Origin: Thermincola carboxydiphila
GTDB lineage: Bacteria; Bacillota; Thermincolia; Thermincolales; UBA2595
DNA length: 64,000 nt
Direction: 5' to 3'
Assembly: GCA_016841325.1 (NCBI GenBank)
Contig: JAENZJ010000003.1
Span: 62,001-126,000 of the forward strand
Part shown: positions 8,637 to 17,825 of the stretch, in pieces
How positions within the stretch are numbered: the first letter of the stretch is position 1
How the letters are laid out: each line of letters opens with the position of its first letter
The notes under the pieces: generated by a model
Databases searched by the model: none
What the model was told of the DNA's origin: nothing
The model's input: the letters and a program-made list of their open reading frames with translations, nothing else
Made by a program: the position numbers and the translations under genes

Positions 8637-11530
8637 AATTCCCCCCTGCTTTTCATCATCCCATCTGCAACCGTGGAACACGGCGCCCCATGGGCCAACA
8701 TCATCCCATCTGCAACCGTGGAACAGGGTGCCCCATGGGCCGACATCATCCCATCTGCAACTGTGGAGCACGGCGCTCCGTGGGCAGATTCCAGCATTTC
8801 AGCAGTTGAAGACGAACACCCCTGGCCGGAAAGGCCATGACCTGCGGTGGGGTATCCATTACCAATTGTGGGGTGACCGTGACCTGTCATGGGATGTGTA
8901 CCCACTGCGCCATGGGCCTCATTGTGGCCAGACAAAATCCAGTCTTTAACACTGGTCGGTTCCAGGCCAAAGCCCAGAAGTTTACCCTGTGCCCTGCCGA
9001 TTATCTCAAACCCGTCCTCTGTTTCATACCCGATGTTATCAGTCTGGACAGCCAGTACGGTCGCCCTGTTTGTCAGGTCATAATGCCTGATAAGGCCGAT
9101 TTCTCCCTTAGGCAGCCGCTGTCCGGTCCTGGGACCAACTACAATGGTCCTGGTCCAGGGAAGACCGACCTTGCAACGATCCGTTTCCACAACACCATTG
9201 AAGAAATTCCTGATGGTGTTGTCAAAGTAGTTTGTCCCGCTTTCACTCATTCCAAGAGTATTAATACACATTTGGGGGGATACCCCCAGGAATTCCTGGC
9301 ACCTGGCATAGAAATCATCTCTGGAACAATTGCCAAAAGTCCCCTGGTAACCCCCTCCGTCACATATCCTGCTGCCTTCCGGGAGCCTGAAGGTAAGTCC
9401 TTTTTCACTACATCTGTTAAAGAAATGAACAAATCCGGAGGTCGCCCCTACAACAGCAACGGGAGTGCCGCTTTCTTCAGCCTCACGCAACGCCTCAGTC
9501 AGCGCCTCAGTCTCAAAGCCATTAGGTGTTATAAAATACATGCTGTCTTCTGTCCCAAACTCGTTTTTCATTTGTTCCAGTCCAAAAGCCATGGCCATTG
9601 CCGGAACAACTTTTGGTGAAGGAACCAGGAGCAAAATTCGTATCCGTTCAACATCGGGAAAAAGGAGGGATTTGGTTATCATCTTATTGGCTTCCAGAAT
9701 CATATCCAGACTGCTCTTATCCCGGTAAATCTTCCCCCTCATACCGGGGTCGGTGGTCCCGCTGGTAAGCAGGGCCAGTTCAGCATCCTTTAAGGGAAAC
9801 GAAGTAATTGCATGTTCTTTGAAAGCAGAAGTGGGAATTGCAGGTATCTCTGACCAGTGTCTGACATTTTCCGGAGTCCGCTCCTGATTTTCGCAGTACT
9901 CCCGGTAAACCGGGCTGGCCATATATTGAATCCTGAATTCACGAAGTGCCAGCAGGTTAAATTTTTCTTCGTCATAGTTATCCAGACCCTGCCGGATAAA
10001 TTCAACAATATCGGCATCCAACTCCTCTGACAGTCTGACAGTCTCCAGATGATTGACCATCTTGCCCTCCTCCTTAATCAACCCAATTATGGAATCTATT
10101 ATATCGCCCATTTCAGCAGGCATTGATATCGTGCTTTTCCCGAAATTATTGACAAAAAAATGGGTATGCATAATCCGGACCGATTTCAGCATATAGTCCT
10201 TCTTAAATCCATCATCCATCAATACCAGCTGCTGTACCTTGTTCAGGTAGAATACCCGAAAGCAGTTAATCAGTGCAGACCATAGACGTGGTATTTCCAG
10301 TCGTGCCGGCTTAATCACCGGATGAACAAAATGGTATTTGGAATAATCATTTTCAACTATGTATTCCCTTACCTGGTCATATATTTCAGTATATGGCCAT
10401 GGTGTCAGCAACAGAAAGTGCGCCAGGTCAGGAGCAAAATCCAGGGCTGTGTGCAGGGTTTTTTCAATATCCTCTTCGGTGTCATCAGGATTCCCAATTA
10501 TAAAAGAACATTCTGTAACAATATCATGCCGGTTTAACAGGTCAATGGCCCTGCGGGAAATGTCTACAGTCAGCTCCTTTCCGAACACATCCAGGATTTT
10601 CTGGTGGACTGTTTCCACACCCACATATATATGGATCACCCCGGCCTTCCGGTATTTGTTCAGGATGTCACTGTCCCTGACAACTGCATCTGCCCGTGTC
10701 TCCAAACTGATATGAATGTCAAGCCCTTTGGATATGAGCAGGTCCAGTACCCTCTCCCAAACTTCCCGCTCACAGGTGGCGAATTCATCAGCCATCATAA
10801 ACATACCAACACCATAATTCCTGTGCAGCATTTCCAGTTCGGTGACAAAGTCCTCAGGGGTCCTGGTGCGGTAAGTGCCCTGCCAGAACAGGTGTTGGGA
10901 ACAAAAACTGCAGCTATGCAGGCACCCACGTGATAACCCCACCAGGGCCAGTTTTCTCCCTGTAACATTATATTTATACAGGTCCCAGTCGAGCAAATCC
11001 CAAGCCGGAATAAGGCTGTCCATGTCAGACGCAAACCCCCGTTCCGGGGTCATGACCACAGACCCATCGGCAAGCCAGGCCAGCCCCCTGACATGGTCCG
11101 GGGTCACTCCGTCACTTACAGCCTGTGCCAGCTCCAGAGCAGTCTGCTCCCCTTCGCCCCTGACAACATAGTCAATTACTCCGGGTAGGTCTTCCAGTAA
11201 TTCCCGGCAGTGAAATGTGGCGTGAATACCGCCAAGACAGGTTATCATGTTCGGATTCACATCCTTGGCCGTCTTCAGGACCTCAACCGCAGCATTAATG
11301 CTGGGGGTAAACGCACCAATCATTATCAGGTCCGGATTTTCTTCGGAAATAACCCTCCTGACATCATTAATGTCGTGGTCCAGGGACATGGCGTCATATA
11401 TTTTAACCTGAAACCCGCCTGCTCTCAGGTGGCCTGCCAGGTAAACCAGGCTAAGTGGCGGCCATTTTCCGGTAACTTCAATTATTCCCGTATGGTATGG
11501 AGGTGTGACCAAAAGGATATTCAACGACAT
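8633..11530 (-). CDS. B12-binding radical SAM / LuxE-like acyl-protein synthetase fusion
   Basis: Residues 1-140 look like a cobalamin-binding Rossmann domain (NILLVTPPYHTG, DLIMIGAFTP). A radical SAM core follows with the 4Fe-4S motif CLHSCSFC. From about residue 491 the sequence is of the LuxE/acyl-protein synthetase type, adenylate-forming enzymes that activate acyl groups (LTSGTTDPGMRGKIY, ICDGGGYQG, NTLGMSESGTNYFDN). Met491 (10060) is preceded by AAGGAGGAGGG about four bases upstream, so a separate LuxE-domain protein may also be made. The tail is Gly/His-rich and ends with three 15-residue repeats. The reading frame is unbroken. B12-radical SAM enzymes methylate or rearrange lipids and cofactors; the substrate here is unknown. 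It is coupled to the O-antigen-ligase-like gene. Confidence 0.85.
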   Translation of the reverse strand: MSLNILLVTPPYHTGIIEVTGKWPPLSLVYLAGHLRAGGFQVKIYDAMSLDHDINDVRRVISEENPDLIMIGAFTPSINAAVEVLKTAKDVNPNMITCLGGIHATFHCRELLEDLPGVIDYVVRGEGEQTALELAQAVSDGVTPDHVRGLAWLADGSVVMTPERGFASDMDSLIPAWDLLDWDLYKYNVTGRKLALVGLSRGCLHSCSFCSQHLFWQGTYRTRTPEDFVTELEMLHRNYGVGMFMMADEFATCEREVWERVLDLLISKGLDIHISLETRADAVVRDSDILNKYRKAGVIHIYVGVETVHQKILDVFGKELTVDISRRAIDLLNRHDIVTECSFIIGNPDDTEEDIEKTLHTALDFAPDLAHFLLLTPWPYTEIYDQVREYIVENDYSKYHFVHPVIKPARLEIPRLWSALINCFRVFYLNKVQQLVLMDDGFKKDYMLKSVRIMHTHFFVNNFGKSTISMPAEMGDIIDSIIGLIKEEGKMVNHLETVRLSEELDADIVEFIRQGLDNYDEEKFNLLALREFRIQYMASPVYREYCENQERTPENVRHWSEIPAIPTSAFKEHAITSFPLKDAELALLTSGTTDPGMRGKIYRDKSSLDMILEANKMITKSLLFPDVERIRILLLVPSPKVVPAMAMAFGLEQMKNEFGTEDSMYFITPNGFETEALTEALREAEESGTPVAVVGATSGFVHFFNRCSEKGLTFRLPEGSRICDGGGYQGTFGNCSRDDFYARCQEFLGVSPQMCINTLGMSESGTNYFDNTIRNFFNGVVETDRCKVGLPWTRTIVVGPRTGQRLPKGEIGLIRHYDLTNRATVLAVQTDNIGYETEDGFEIIGRAQGKLLGFGLEPTSVKDWILSGHNEAHGAVGTHPMTGHGHPTIGNGYPTAGHGLSGQGCSSSTAEMLESAHGAPCSTVADGMMSAHGAPCSTVADGMMLAHGAPCSTVADGMMKSRGEL
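8654..8788 (-). repeat. Three tandem 45-bp repeats inside a coding region
   Basis: Copies begin at 8654, 8699 and 8744. They are nearly identical and encode AHGAPCSTVADGMM plus one variable residue, 15 residues each, at the extreme C-terminus of the radical SAM/LuxE fusion (residues about 915-959). The length is a multiple of three, so copy number can change without breaking the frame. Confidence 0.9.
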
Positions 11531-11883
11531 AAGCTATAGCCCCTTTTACGCTTCCCTGACTACTTCATATCATAGCATATTTCAGGTGTTCATCTTTGGT
11601 TCGTATTACATCTTTTAGGACAATAACTGCTATTAAGGCTGTACCTTAGAGGGCACAGCCTATAACTTTGACAACAAGCGTTTTATTCAGCAGAACCAAA
11701 TCTTAGTTAAGTTGTATAATTCGACATCTCCTTCCATTATCCTTCTTAAATGGGCAACCAGTTATTACCTCAAAGTTTGGTTTGATACCTGATTAGTATC
11801 AGTGAGCTGTCATTAATAGTCTGGAAAATAAACAGGCAAACCACCAAATTTGGCAGTCCGCCTGTTTATTAATTGACATACAA
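11531..11883. other. Intergenic region between cytochrome gene and radical SAM gene
   Basis: No gene seen. It contains the terminator at 11825-11872 and a short inverted repeat at about 11649-11670 (GGCTGT ... ACAGCC). The radical SAM gene has its own AAAAGGGGC ribosome site, and a promoter is expected here. No riboswitch class was recognised. Confidence 0.4.
11825..11872 (-). terminator. Terminator after the 24-heme cytochrome gene
   Basis: An 11-bp stem AATAAACAGGC/GCCTGTTTATT encloses an inner CCAAATTTGG palindrome; T residues follow on the minus strand. It is symmetrical and could work in both directions. Confidence 0.75.
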
Positions 11884-14184
11884 TTATTTTCTGTGCTGTC
11901 TTTGACCGCCACTGATGTTAGTATGGCAGTCCTGACATGTATATCCGGTCCTGTCAGGATTGGAGCTCAGGTTTTCTGTGATTGTCGCCGGCACCGGCTG
12001 CAGCCCGTGACAGGTATTACATTTATCTGCAGTACCTTCATGGGCGATGGTCACATCAGGGCTGTGACAGGATGCACAACCATTACCTGACCCCGAGTTA
12101 CTGTAAGCAGTAACCACGTGTAATTCATCGTGTTGTGTCAGGCTGTTGTGACAATCCTCGCAGGTATAAAATCCGTTGTCTGAACCTGCCCTGTCCCTGA
12201 TAAATTCCAAAACCACCTCATTACTGCTGCTGTGGCAGGTATTGCATTCATCTGACAGGTGGATTCCGGTAACATCTGCCGGGGAACCGAACGGCGCGTT
12301 AAATGAATGACAGCCGCTGCAGGTCACATCATCTTCCCCAAATGCCATGTGTTCCGGGTCATGTGCGCTTTCCCTGGTCTCCGGGAAACCGCCGGTACTG
12401 TCACCATTGTGACATGAACTACAATATATCGGTGTCTCAGAATTCTGCATCATGTCAAGATTCCCATCTCCGGTAATAATCCCGTCAAAGGTGCTGTTAT
12501 GGCATACGGAACACTGGTGTCCATACCCGGCATGCAGTTCTGCCAGCTCTGATACCTGGTTTGTATTGTCAGTACTGTGACAGACGATACAGTCCGTATC
12601 AGGTCCCTGCTCAAAGACGGTGATATTATGTTCATGTGATGTCTCAAAGTGGCATGCCCCACAGCTGGTATCATTTGCGGCCACCGCTTCGGGAACAGGC
12701 GGCCTGGCATCAGAACTATGGCAGGTTATACAGGTTACTGTGCTGTCAACGTCTTTTGAATGCACCACAGGAAGGGAAGTCCCGTCTGCGGAGTCTGCCC
12801 TGTGGCATTCCAGACACATGGTGCTGGTACTGTCTTCGGGAATATGTACTCCACTCAAATCAGTGTGACACTCAGTGCATGAGTATCCCGAAGCAGGGTT
12901 GACCGGGTCATTCAGCCTTGAAATTATTGTCTCCACTGCCTCCGCATAAGGGTCACCCGGAGTATGACACGTATCACAACCCTGGTGTAAATCGACTATT
13001 TCCATTGACTGTCCGTTATAATCAGCTGTATGAACGGGCTGTTTCGGATTTGGACTGCCTGTATGACAGGTCAGGCATGAATACTCTTTGTCTGTTTCAG
13101 CTGCCAGCCCGGCAATCAGGGGTAAGAGGCCATCTCTCTGGTGACAGGTGTTACATTCAGCATGAGGCCCGCCTTCTATATGAAGGTTGTTACTCAGGGC
13201 AGTGATGTGGAAAAGGTCATGCTCAGCCGGTACCGCAAGGACACTGCTGTTAAAATGGCACTTTTCACATGAGCGGTTTGTTTCCAGACCATCTGCTGAT
13301 GCAATAACCTCCAGGACACCTGTGTTTTGAGACCTGTGACAGGCCATACAGTCCCTGTCATGGTCAGCATGCTCCCTGTCAAGGGCACTGTTGTGGCATC
13401 CCGAACAATCAACAGCATACGTTCCGGTGAGCTGACTGTCAAATGTCAGTTCTGCAGGAAAAACCGATGTATGTATTGTATTAATCTGTTCCTCCGGATG
13501 TCCGTCCAGACCACTGGTATGACAGTTGTAACACAGATCAGTTCCGTCAGGCCGGAACCGCCTGGGTGCCGGGAGTGTCTGGTGACATTCGGCTGCTGCA
13601 CAGGTTGTCGAAATATTCCAGGTCGGATATACCACACCATCAGCATACCTGGTGTAGCCTGTCGCCTGGTTGGTAAGCACAGGGGTTACTATGGCAGCAC
13701 CTGTCAGCGGATTAACCGGATCCGCCGTGTAGTGGTTACCGTGGGGTACAGAGCTATGACAGGATGTGCAAGAGGCAACGGCATGACACTTCAGGCAGGT
13801 AGGTCCGGTAAGCTTGGTGGAAACCGCGTTATGAATGTAATGAAGGTATGCCGGCGGTTTATACAGCGAATCAGGGCTGAGAAACGCTCCGTATATAACT
13901 CCGTTTACCGTCTGTATCTGAGGATATACACCACTCATATGTACAGGTGCAATATCAATTGTATGGCAGGTAATACACCTGGATTTGTCAACTGTAGAAC
14001 CTTCAGGGCTTCCATCAGGGACAAGGGGAAGAACAAACTTTGTTACATCTGAATCGGGTTTGGCAGCCCAGTCATGGCAGTTTCCGCAGGTTGTCAGGTC
14101 TGCGGCAAAAGCAGTCAGGCTGCAGCAGAGAATGAGCACCAATGAAAAAATGCCTGTAAGAGAGTATTTTATAAAATTTTTCAA
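11884..14184 (-). CDS. Exported multiheme c-type cytochrome, 24 CxxCH plus one CX4CH
   Basis: The TTG start at 14184 has GGAGGTG five bases upstream and gives a signal peptide (IKYSLTGIFSLVLILC ... AFA); a longer ATG frame from 14280 lacks a ribosome site. I count 24 CxxCH motifs through the whole chain and one CX4CH (CAAAECH). The first 260 residues match the N-terminal half of the cytochrome at 14560-16518 closely (CHDW..KP, TVDKS, GVYPQIQTVNGV/GVYLTVQKVNGV, GPTCLKCHAVASC), so these are paralogues from a tandem duplication. The rest is a string of short haem segments with little other fold. With about 25 haems in 766 residues it can act as a long electron wire through the wall. No partner is proven. 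Confidence 0.92.
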   Translation of the reverse strand: MKNFIKYSLTGIFSLVLILCCSLTAFAADLTTCGNCHDWAAKPDSDVTKFVLPLVPDGSPEGSTVDKSRCITCHTIDIAPVHMSGVYPQIQTVNGVIYGAFLSPDSLYKPPAYLHYIHNAVSTKLTGPTCLKCHAVASCTSCHSSVPHGNHYTADPVNPLTGAAIVTPVLTNQATGYTRYADGVVYPTWNISTTCAAAECHQTLPAPRRFRPDGTDLCYNCHTSGLDGHPEEQINTIHTSVFPAELTFDSQLTGTYAVDCSGCHNSALDREHADHDRDCMACHRSQNTGVLEVIASADGLETNRSCEKCHFNSSVLAVPAEHDLFHITALSNNLHIEGGPHAECNTCHQRDGLLPLIAGLAAETDKEYSCLTCHTGSPNPKQPVHTADYNGQSMEIVDLHQGCDTCHTPGDPYAEAVETIISRLNDPVNPASGYSCTECHTDLSGVHIPEDSTSTMCLECHRADSADGTSLPVVHSKDVDSTVTCITCHSSDARPPVPEAVAANDTSCGACHFETSHEHNITVFEQGPDTDCIVCHSTDNTNQVSELAELHAGYGHQCSVCHNSTFDGIITGDGNLDMMQNSETPIYCSSCHNGDSTGGFPETRESAHDPEHMAFGEDDVTCSGCHSFNAPFGSPADVTGIHLSDECNTCHSSSNEVVLEFIRDRAGSDNGFYTCEDCHNSLTQHDELHVVTAYSNSGSGNGCASCHSPDVTIAHEGTADKCNTCHGLQPVPATITENLSSNPDRTGYTCQDCHTNISGGQRQHRK

Positions 14185-14559
14185 TCTATCACCTCCATTC
14201 AGACTTATATGAGAGCTTTCTCCCGAAATATTCACGAATTTCTCACCCCCTTCCCCAGGTTTTAGGATCCAGAAAGCCATATAGTTTTGTGAAACATTTT
14301 AAAATTCTGAATTTTACGTATGCATGTAGTACGACTATTTGTTTGAAACTTGACCTATTATTGTTATTTTATTACATATGTTCTGTTAATTTTATGTCAT
14401 TATTGTATTATTCTACACTGTAGAAAAATATCCTTCTTCTTTCCCTAATTTCATATAAATAACCTAAATATAACACCCTGTCGTACCGGTAAATACTGAA
14501 AAGCCGGACAGTCCTCTGGACTGCCCGGCCTTTTTAAAGCACATTATTTTTAAAGTACC
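14185..14559. other. Intergenic region between paralogous cytochrome genes
   Basis: It holds the terminator at 14498-14535 and, at 14411-14425, a perfect palindrome TTCTACA-C-TGTAGAA that could be an operator for the downstream 24-heme gene. The rest is AT-rich with no gene. Confidence 0.45.
14498..14535 (-). terminator. Terminator after the 14-heme cytochrome gene
   Basis: A long GC-rich stem (AAAGGCCGGGCAGTCC paired with GGACTGTCCGGCTTT, AGA loop region) is followed by TTTT on the minus strand. Confidence 0.88.
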
Positions 14560-16518
14560 TTATTTGTATAAAATCTCAATCCTGTACCCCTGGGTCAGAA
14601 CCGGAGAGGTTTGATGATTTTCCCCTCCATAGAAAAATACCGTTGCTTTTCTCTTATCTTTTTTAAATTCAGCTGTAAATGAATCCACAGCCAGCTGGAC
14701 CGATGGGAGTGTCCAGCCATTGGCGGCCATCTCCTGCCGGTAATATTCCCAAACCTCCTGACATGATACCTGCCTGCGGTTTGATATTAGCAGCCTGGCC
14801 CCTTCATATTCTTCCGGCATCCACGGCTCCCCTGACCAGACATCGGCTGACTGAGGAACTGACCATTGGAATCCTGGATAAAGTACTATATCCGGAGGCA
14901 CCTGCTGGATGAAGGTCAGGTTATGTGCTTCACTGTGACAGGCTGTACAGTCTGTGTTTCCTGTGGTAATAGAAAGCCTTACTTCAATGTCATCAGAATT
15001 ATGACAGGTCCCGCATGTTAAGGGGTCTTCCAGATTACCTGCCTGGGTTACCGGATTATCAAGGTGTTCGGTTGTCAGGATACTGTTATGACAGGTCTTG
15101 GTACAGTTTGAATCAATTATTCCGGAGTGACCCTCGTCAAGGGCCTCACCCGAATGGCAGGCGGTACAGGAATAACCCTGGCTGCCCGCATCAAGCTGAC
15201 CTATGATTTCTGATACTTTCTCCGCCTCCGGTGTCCCCGGGGTATGGCAGACTCCGCATCTTTCATGATTATCCGTAATCGAACCACTTTCACCGAAGAA
15301 ATCGGCAGTATGAACCGGTGCAAGTCCCAGGCTATCATTATGACAGACGAAGCAGTCATAGTCTCTTTCAGTTACAGGTATGGTGGCCAGGTTGTAAATT
15401 GTCTGGTACAATTCTGTATCAGCGTGACAGGTATTACAATCCCGGTGCGGTCCTCCGGTCACGGACAATCCGCTGCTGAGGTCTGCTTTATGATAGGTAA
15501 AATGCTCCAGTGGACGTGCCGGCATAACTGACAGGTTGAAGTGGCATTCCGTACAGGCCCGGTTATCAGCCATTATGGCCGGATCGGTAATGCCCGTGTT
15601 TGCTGTCTTAATGCCGGTAACAGCTGTGGCCACGGCAGGTTGTGCGGAATTACCGTGACAGTACCCGCATTCGGTGTTTTCCGGCAGCTGCTGCTCAGCT
15701 GCCACCCTCCTGTGTTCCGCTGACAGTGATTCACTGTGGCAGCCGGCACAGGAGACCACGTATTTTCCGGTGTTTGTCCTCAGGACATCTGTTTCCGCTA
15801 CATGTGCCCGGTCAAGCCTTTCCGGGTCATGACCGCTGAGCCCTGCTGTTTTATGGCAGTTATAACAGAGGTCATCTCCATTAGTTTTCCTGCGCAGCGG
15901 TGACGGCAGCTTCTGGTGACATTCGGAAGCCGCACAGGTAGTGGCAATATTCCAGGTAGGATACACCGTCCCGTTCTCATACCGGGTCCTCCCTGTGGAT
16001 ACATTGAGCACAGGAGTAATTATGTTATTTCCTGTAAGAGGATTTACCGGGTTAGCTGCATAATGTTTGTCATGAGGCACACTCGTATGGCACGACGAAC
16101 ATGAAGCCACCCCATGGCATTTCAGGCAGGTAGGACCGGTTATCTTGGTGGAAGCTGCATTATGGATACTGTGTAAGTAAGAGGGGCTCTTATAGAGTGA
16201 TTCCCGGTTCAAAAATGCGCCATAAACGACTCCGTTTACCTTCTGTACAGTAAGATATACACCGGACTGGTGCTTTGGCGCTATGTCTATTGAGTGGCAT
16301 ATCTGGCACTTACTCTTGTCCACAGTAGAACCGGCAGCACTGCCATCTGCTATCATGGGCAGGACAAACCTGGTCACTTCGGAGTTGGGTTTTTGGGTCC
16401 AGTCATGACAGTTGGCACACGTCTCCGGATCTGCTGCCAGAACACTCGAAGGAGCAAATATTAATACAGCAAAAGCAGCCAAAAAAGCGAGAGCGGTTAT
16501 GAAAGTTCCCTTTTTCAC
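14560..16518 (-). CDS. Exported multiheme c-type cytochrome, 14 CxxCH plus CX4CH and CX3CH
   Basis: The GTG start at 16518 has GGGGGGTGA just upstream and yields a signal peptide ending VLAAD. There are 14 canonical CxxCH motifs, one CX4CH (CAASECH) at the same place as in the 24-heme paralogue, and one CX3CH (CTKTCH). About 110 residues at the C-terminus have no haem motif and look like a separate globular alpha/beta domain (VLYPGFQWSVP ... YRIEILYK). The N-terminal half is paralogous to 11884-14184. Likely an extracytoplasmic electron carrier. The haem-free tail may be a docking or surface-binding domain, which is inference. Confidence 0.92.
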   Translation of the reverse strand: MKKGTFITALAFLAAFAVLIFAPSSVLAADPETCANCHDWTQKPNSEVTRFVLPMIADGSAAGSTVDKSKCQICHSIDIAPKHQSGVYLTVQKVNGVVYGAFLNRESLYKSPSYLHSIHNAASTKITGPTCLKCHGVASCSSCHTSVPHDKHYAANPVNPLTGNNIITPVLNVSTGRTRYENGTVYPTWNIATTCAASECHQKLPSPLRRKTNGDDLCYNCHKTAGLSGHDPERLDRAHVAETDVLRTNTGKYVVSCAGCHSESLSAEHRRVAAEQQLPENTECGYCHGNSAQPAVATAVTGIKTANTGITDPAIMADNRACTECHFNLSVMPARPLEHFTYHKADLSSGLSVTGGPHRDCNTCHADTELYQTIYNLATIPVTERDYDCFVCHNDSLGLAPVHTADFFGESGSITDNHERCGVCHTPGTPEAEKVSEIIGQLDAGSQGYSCTACHSGEALDEGHSGIIDSNCTKTCHNSILTTEHLDNPVTQAGNLEDPLTCGTCHNSDDIEVRLSITTGNTDCTACHSEAHNLTFIQQVPPDIVLYPGFQWSVPQSADVWSGEPWMPEEYEGARLLISNRRQVSCQEVWEYYRQEMAANGWTLPSVQLAVDSFTAEFKKDKRKATVFFYGGENHQTSPVLTQGYRIEILYK

Positions 16519-16685
16519 TATTTCACCCCCCTAATGCCGGTTTTTAAAAAACCGGAAATATATGGCATTATAATGTTATGGTCTGCTGATTGGAAATATG
16601 CTACAAATACTAGTATTATTTTCTATATACTATATATCGTGGTAAAATCCTGCCTGCTTTAACAAATTTTTTGCAATTCTTCCTG

Positions 16686-16720
16686 ACAAAGAGACCAGGG
16701 CAAAGCCCTGGTCTCTTTAT
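16686..16720 (-). terminator. Hairpin terminator after the six-heme cytochrome gene
   Basis: A 13-bp perfect stem AAAGAGACCAGGG/CCCTGGTCTCTTT has a five-base loop. The T-run is short (TTT) on both strands, so termination may be partial, allowing read-through to the next cytochrome. Confidence 0.7.
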
Positions 16721-16754
16721 TACAACTGTCGATTTTATGTACTGGTGAGACTCA

Positions 16755-17768
16755 TTACTGCAATCCCTGGCCAAATGCTTCAGTGTTCTTTTCAGCTGCA
16801 CCGTGACAGTCATAGCAGACATCCCGCTTGTCCTTCCTGAGGAGGACGGAACCGCTGAAGGTGCCTTCATCAGTATCCCAGTTGTTATAACCTGCAGAAA
16901 CCGGGGCAGCATCAGAACCGTGCGGGTAGTGACAGGTCAGGCAGAGAACCAGGTTTGTATTAGCAGAGCTGGCTCCTGAAACGCCCACCGGAAGGGTTGT
17001 TGAACCTGAAGCCACGGGAACACCCATGGCGTGGCGGTACTTGCCATCCTGCAGGCTCTTGGCGCCGTCATCAGCTACATTGAATTTACCATGGCACAGG
17101 CCGCAGAATTCGTTAATAGCAGTGGCACCGGCAACGTCGTCAGCATAACTGGTAGTAACGAGTGTATCGGGGTCATAGACAAAGTCAATAGTACTGGATA
17201 CGGTGCTGCCAGCAGTCCAGCCCAGTATACTTGACCTGAGCAGGCGGTCATTGGCCTTGTCACCGGCGTGGGGGTCATGGCAGGAGGCACACTTGAAACC
17301 ATTGTTGAAGTTCCAGTCAGCATTTGTTGCCAAGTTACCTGGAATACCGGTTGCCGCATAGACAACGGTATATGTAGGCCCTTCAACCTGGTGCCTGGAG
17401 GTAATTGCACCCCCGTTATAATAGTCATTGCCTTCAAAACCAAAGGCCCCTGCAAAAGACTGGTTTATACCGTCACTTACATTGTCATTACCCATAATTC
17501 TGCCGCGCTCTACGTCATAAGGAGCATAGGCCGTGGAACGGTGGCAGGAGTAGCAGAAATCCGTCTGTGTCTGGCCGGTTTTCAACAGTTTGGCTACAGT
17601 AGCCGTGTGGATTACATGACATCCGGCACAACCTTCGGCAGAAGTAGAGAACCCGTAGTGTGTTTTGGGGAAGTTATCTGAGAACCTGTTTTCTGCAAAA
17701 GCTACTCCACTGAACATAAACAGTGCAATTGCCACAACAGTAATAATTACTATATATTTTTTCATCAT
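16755..17768 (-). CDS. Exported six-heme c-type cytochrome
   Basis: The ATG at 17768 (MMKKYIVIITVV) is preferred over a GTG at 17774, which is part of the GGGAGGTG ribosome site. The signal peptide ends VAFAEN. Six CxxCH motifs are present: CAGCH, CYSCH, CASCH, CGLCH, CLTCH, CYDCH. Motif order and spacers match the cytochrome at 3185-4432. It closes the second TPR-NHL-cytochrome module, 57 bp downstream of the NHL gene. Predicted role is electron transfer outside the membrane, with the NHL protein as likely partner from co-occurrence. Confidence 0.91.
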   Translation of the reverse strand: MMKKYIVIITVVAIALFMFSGVAFAENRFSDNFPKTHYGFSTSAEGCAGCHVIHTATVAKLLKTGQTQTDFCYSCHRSTAYAPYDVERGRIMGNDNVSDGINQSFAGAFGFEGNDYYNGGAITSRHQVEGPTYTVVYAATGIPGNLATNADWNFNNGFKCASCHDPHAGDKANDRLLRSSILGWTAGSTVSSTIDFVYDPDTLVTTSYADDVAGATAINEFCGLCHGKFNVADDGAKSLQDGKYRHAMGVPVASGSTTLPVGVSGASSANTNLVLCLTCHYPHGSDAAPVSAGYNNWDTDEGTFSGSVLLRKDKRDVCYDCHGAAEKNTEAFGQGLQ

Positions 17769-17825
17769 TTTCACCTCCCTTCAGTGGGATATATAACAAC
17801 AATTAATTGTTATACAATTTTAAAC

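Noticed and set aside
8637-8771. 45-residue N-terminal extension of the O-antigen-ligase-like protein
   Set aside because: It is only an alternative frame of the repeats of the upstream gene; the ATG at 8636 is coupled by ATGA and starts the hydrophobic region.
8654-8788. Tandem 45-bp repeats as a CRISPR array
   Set aside because: The copies are directly adjacent without spacers and lie in frame inside a coding region.
8837-9619. 260-codon open frame on the plus strand opposite the radical SAM/LuxE gene
   Set aside because: No ribosome site or recognisable fold, and the minus strand clearly encodes the LuxE-like domain with conserved motifs.
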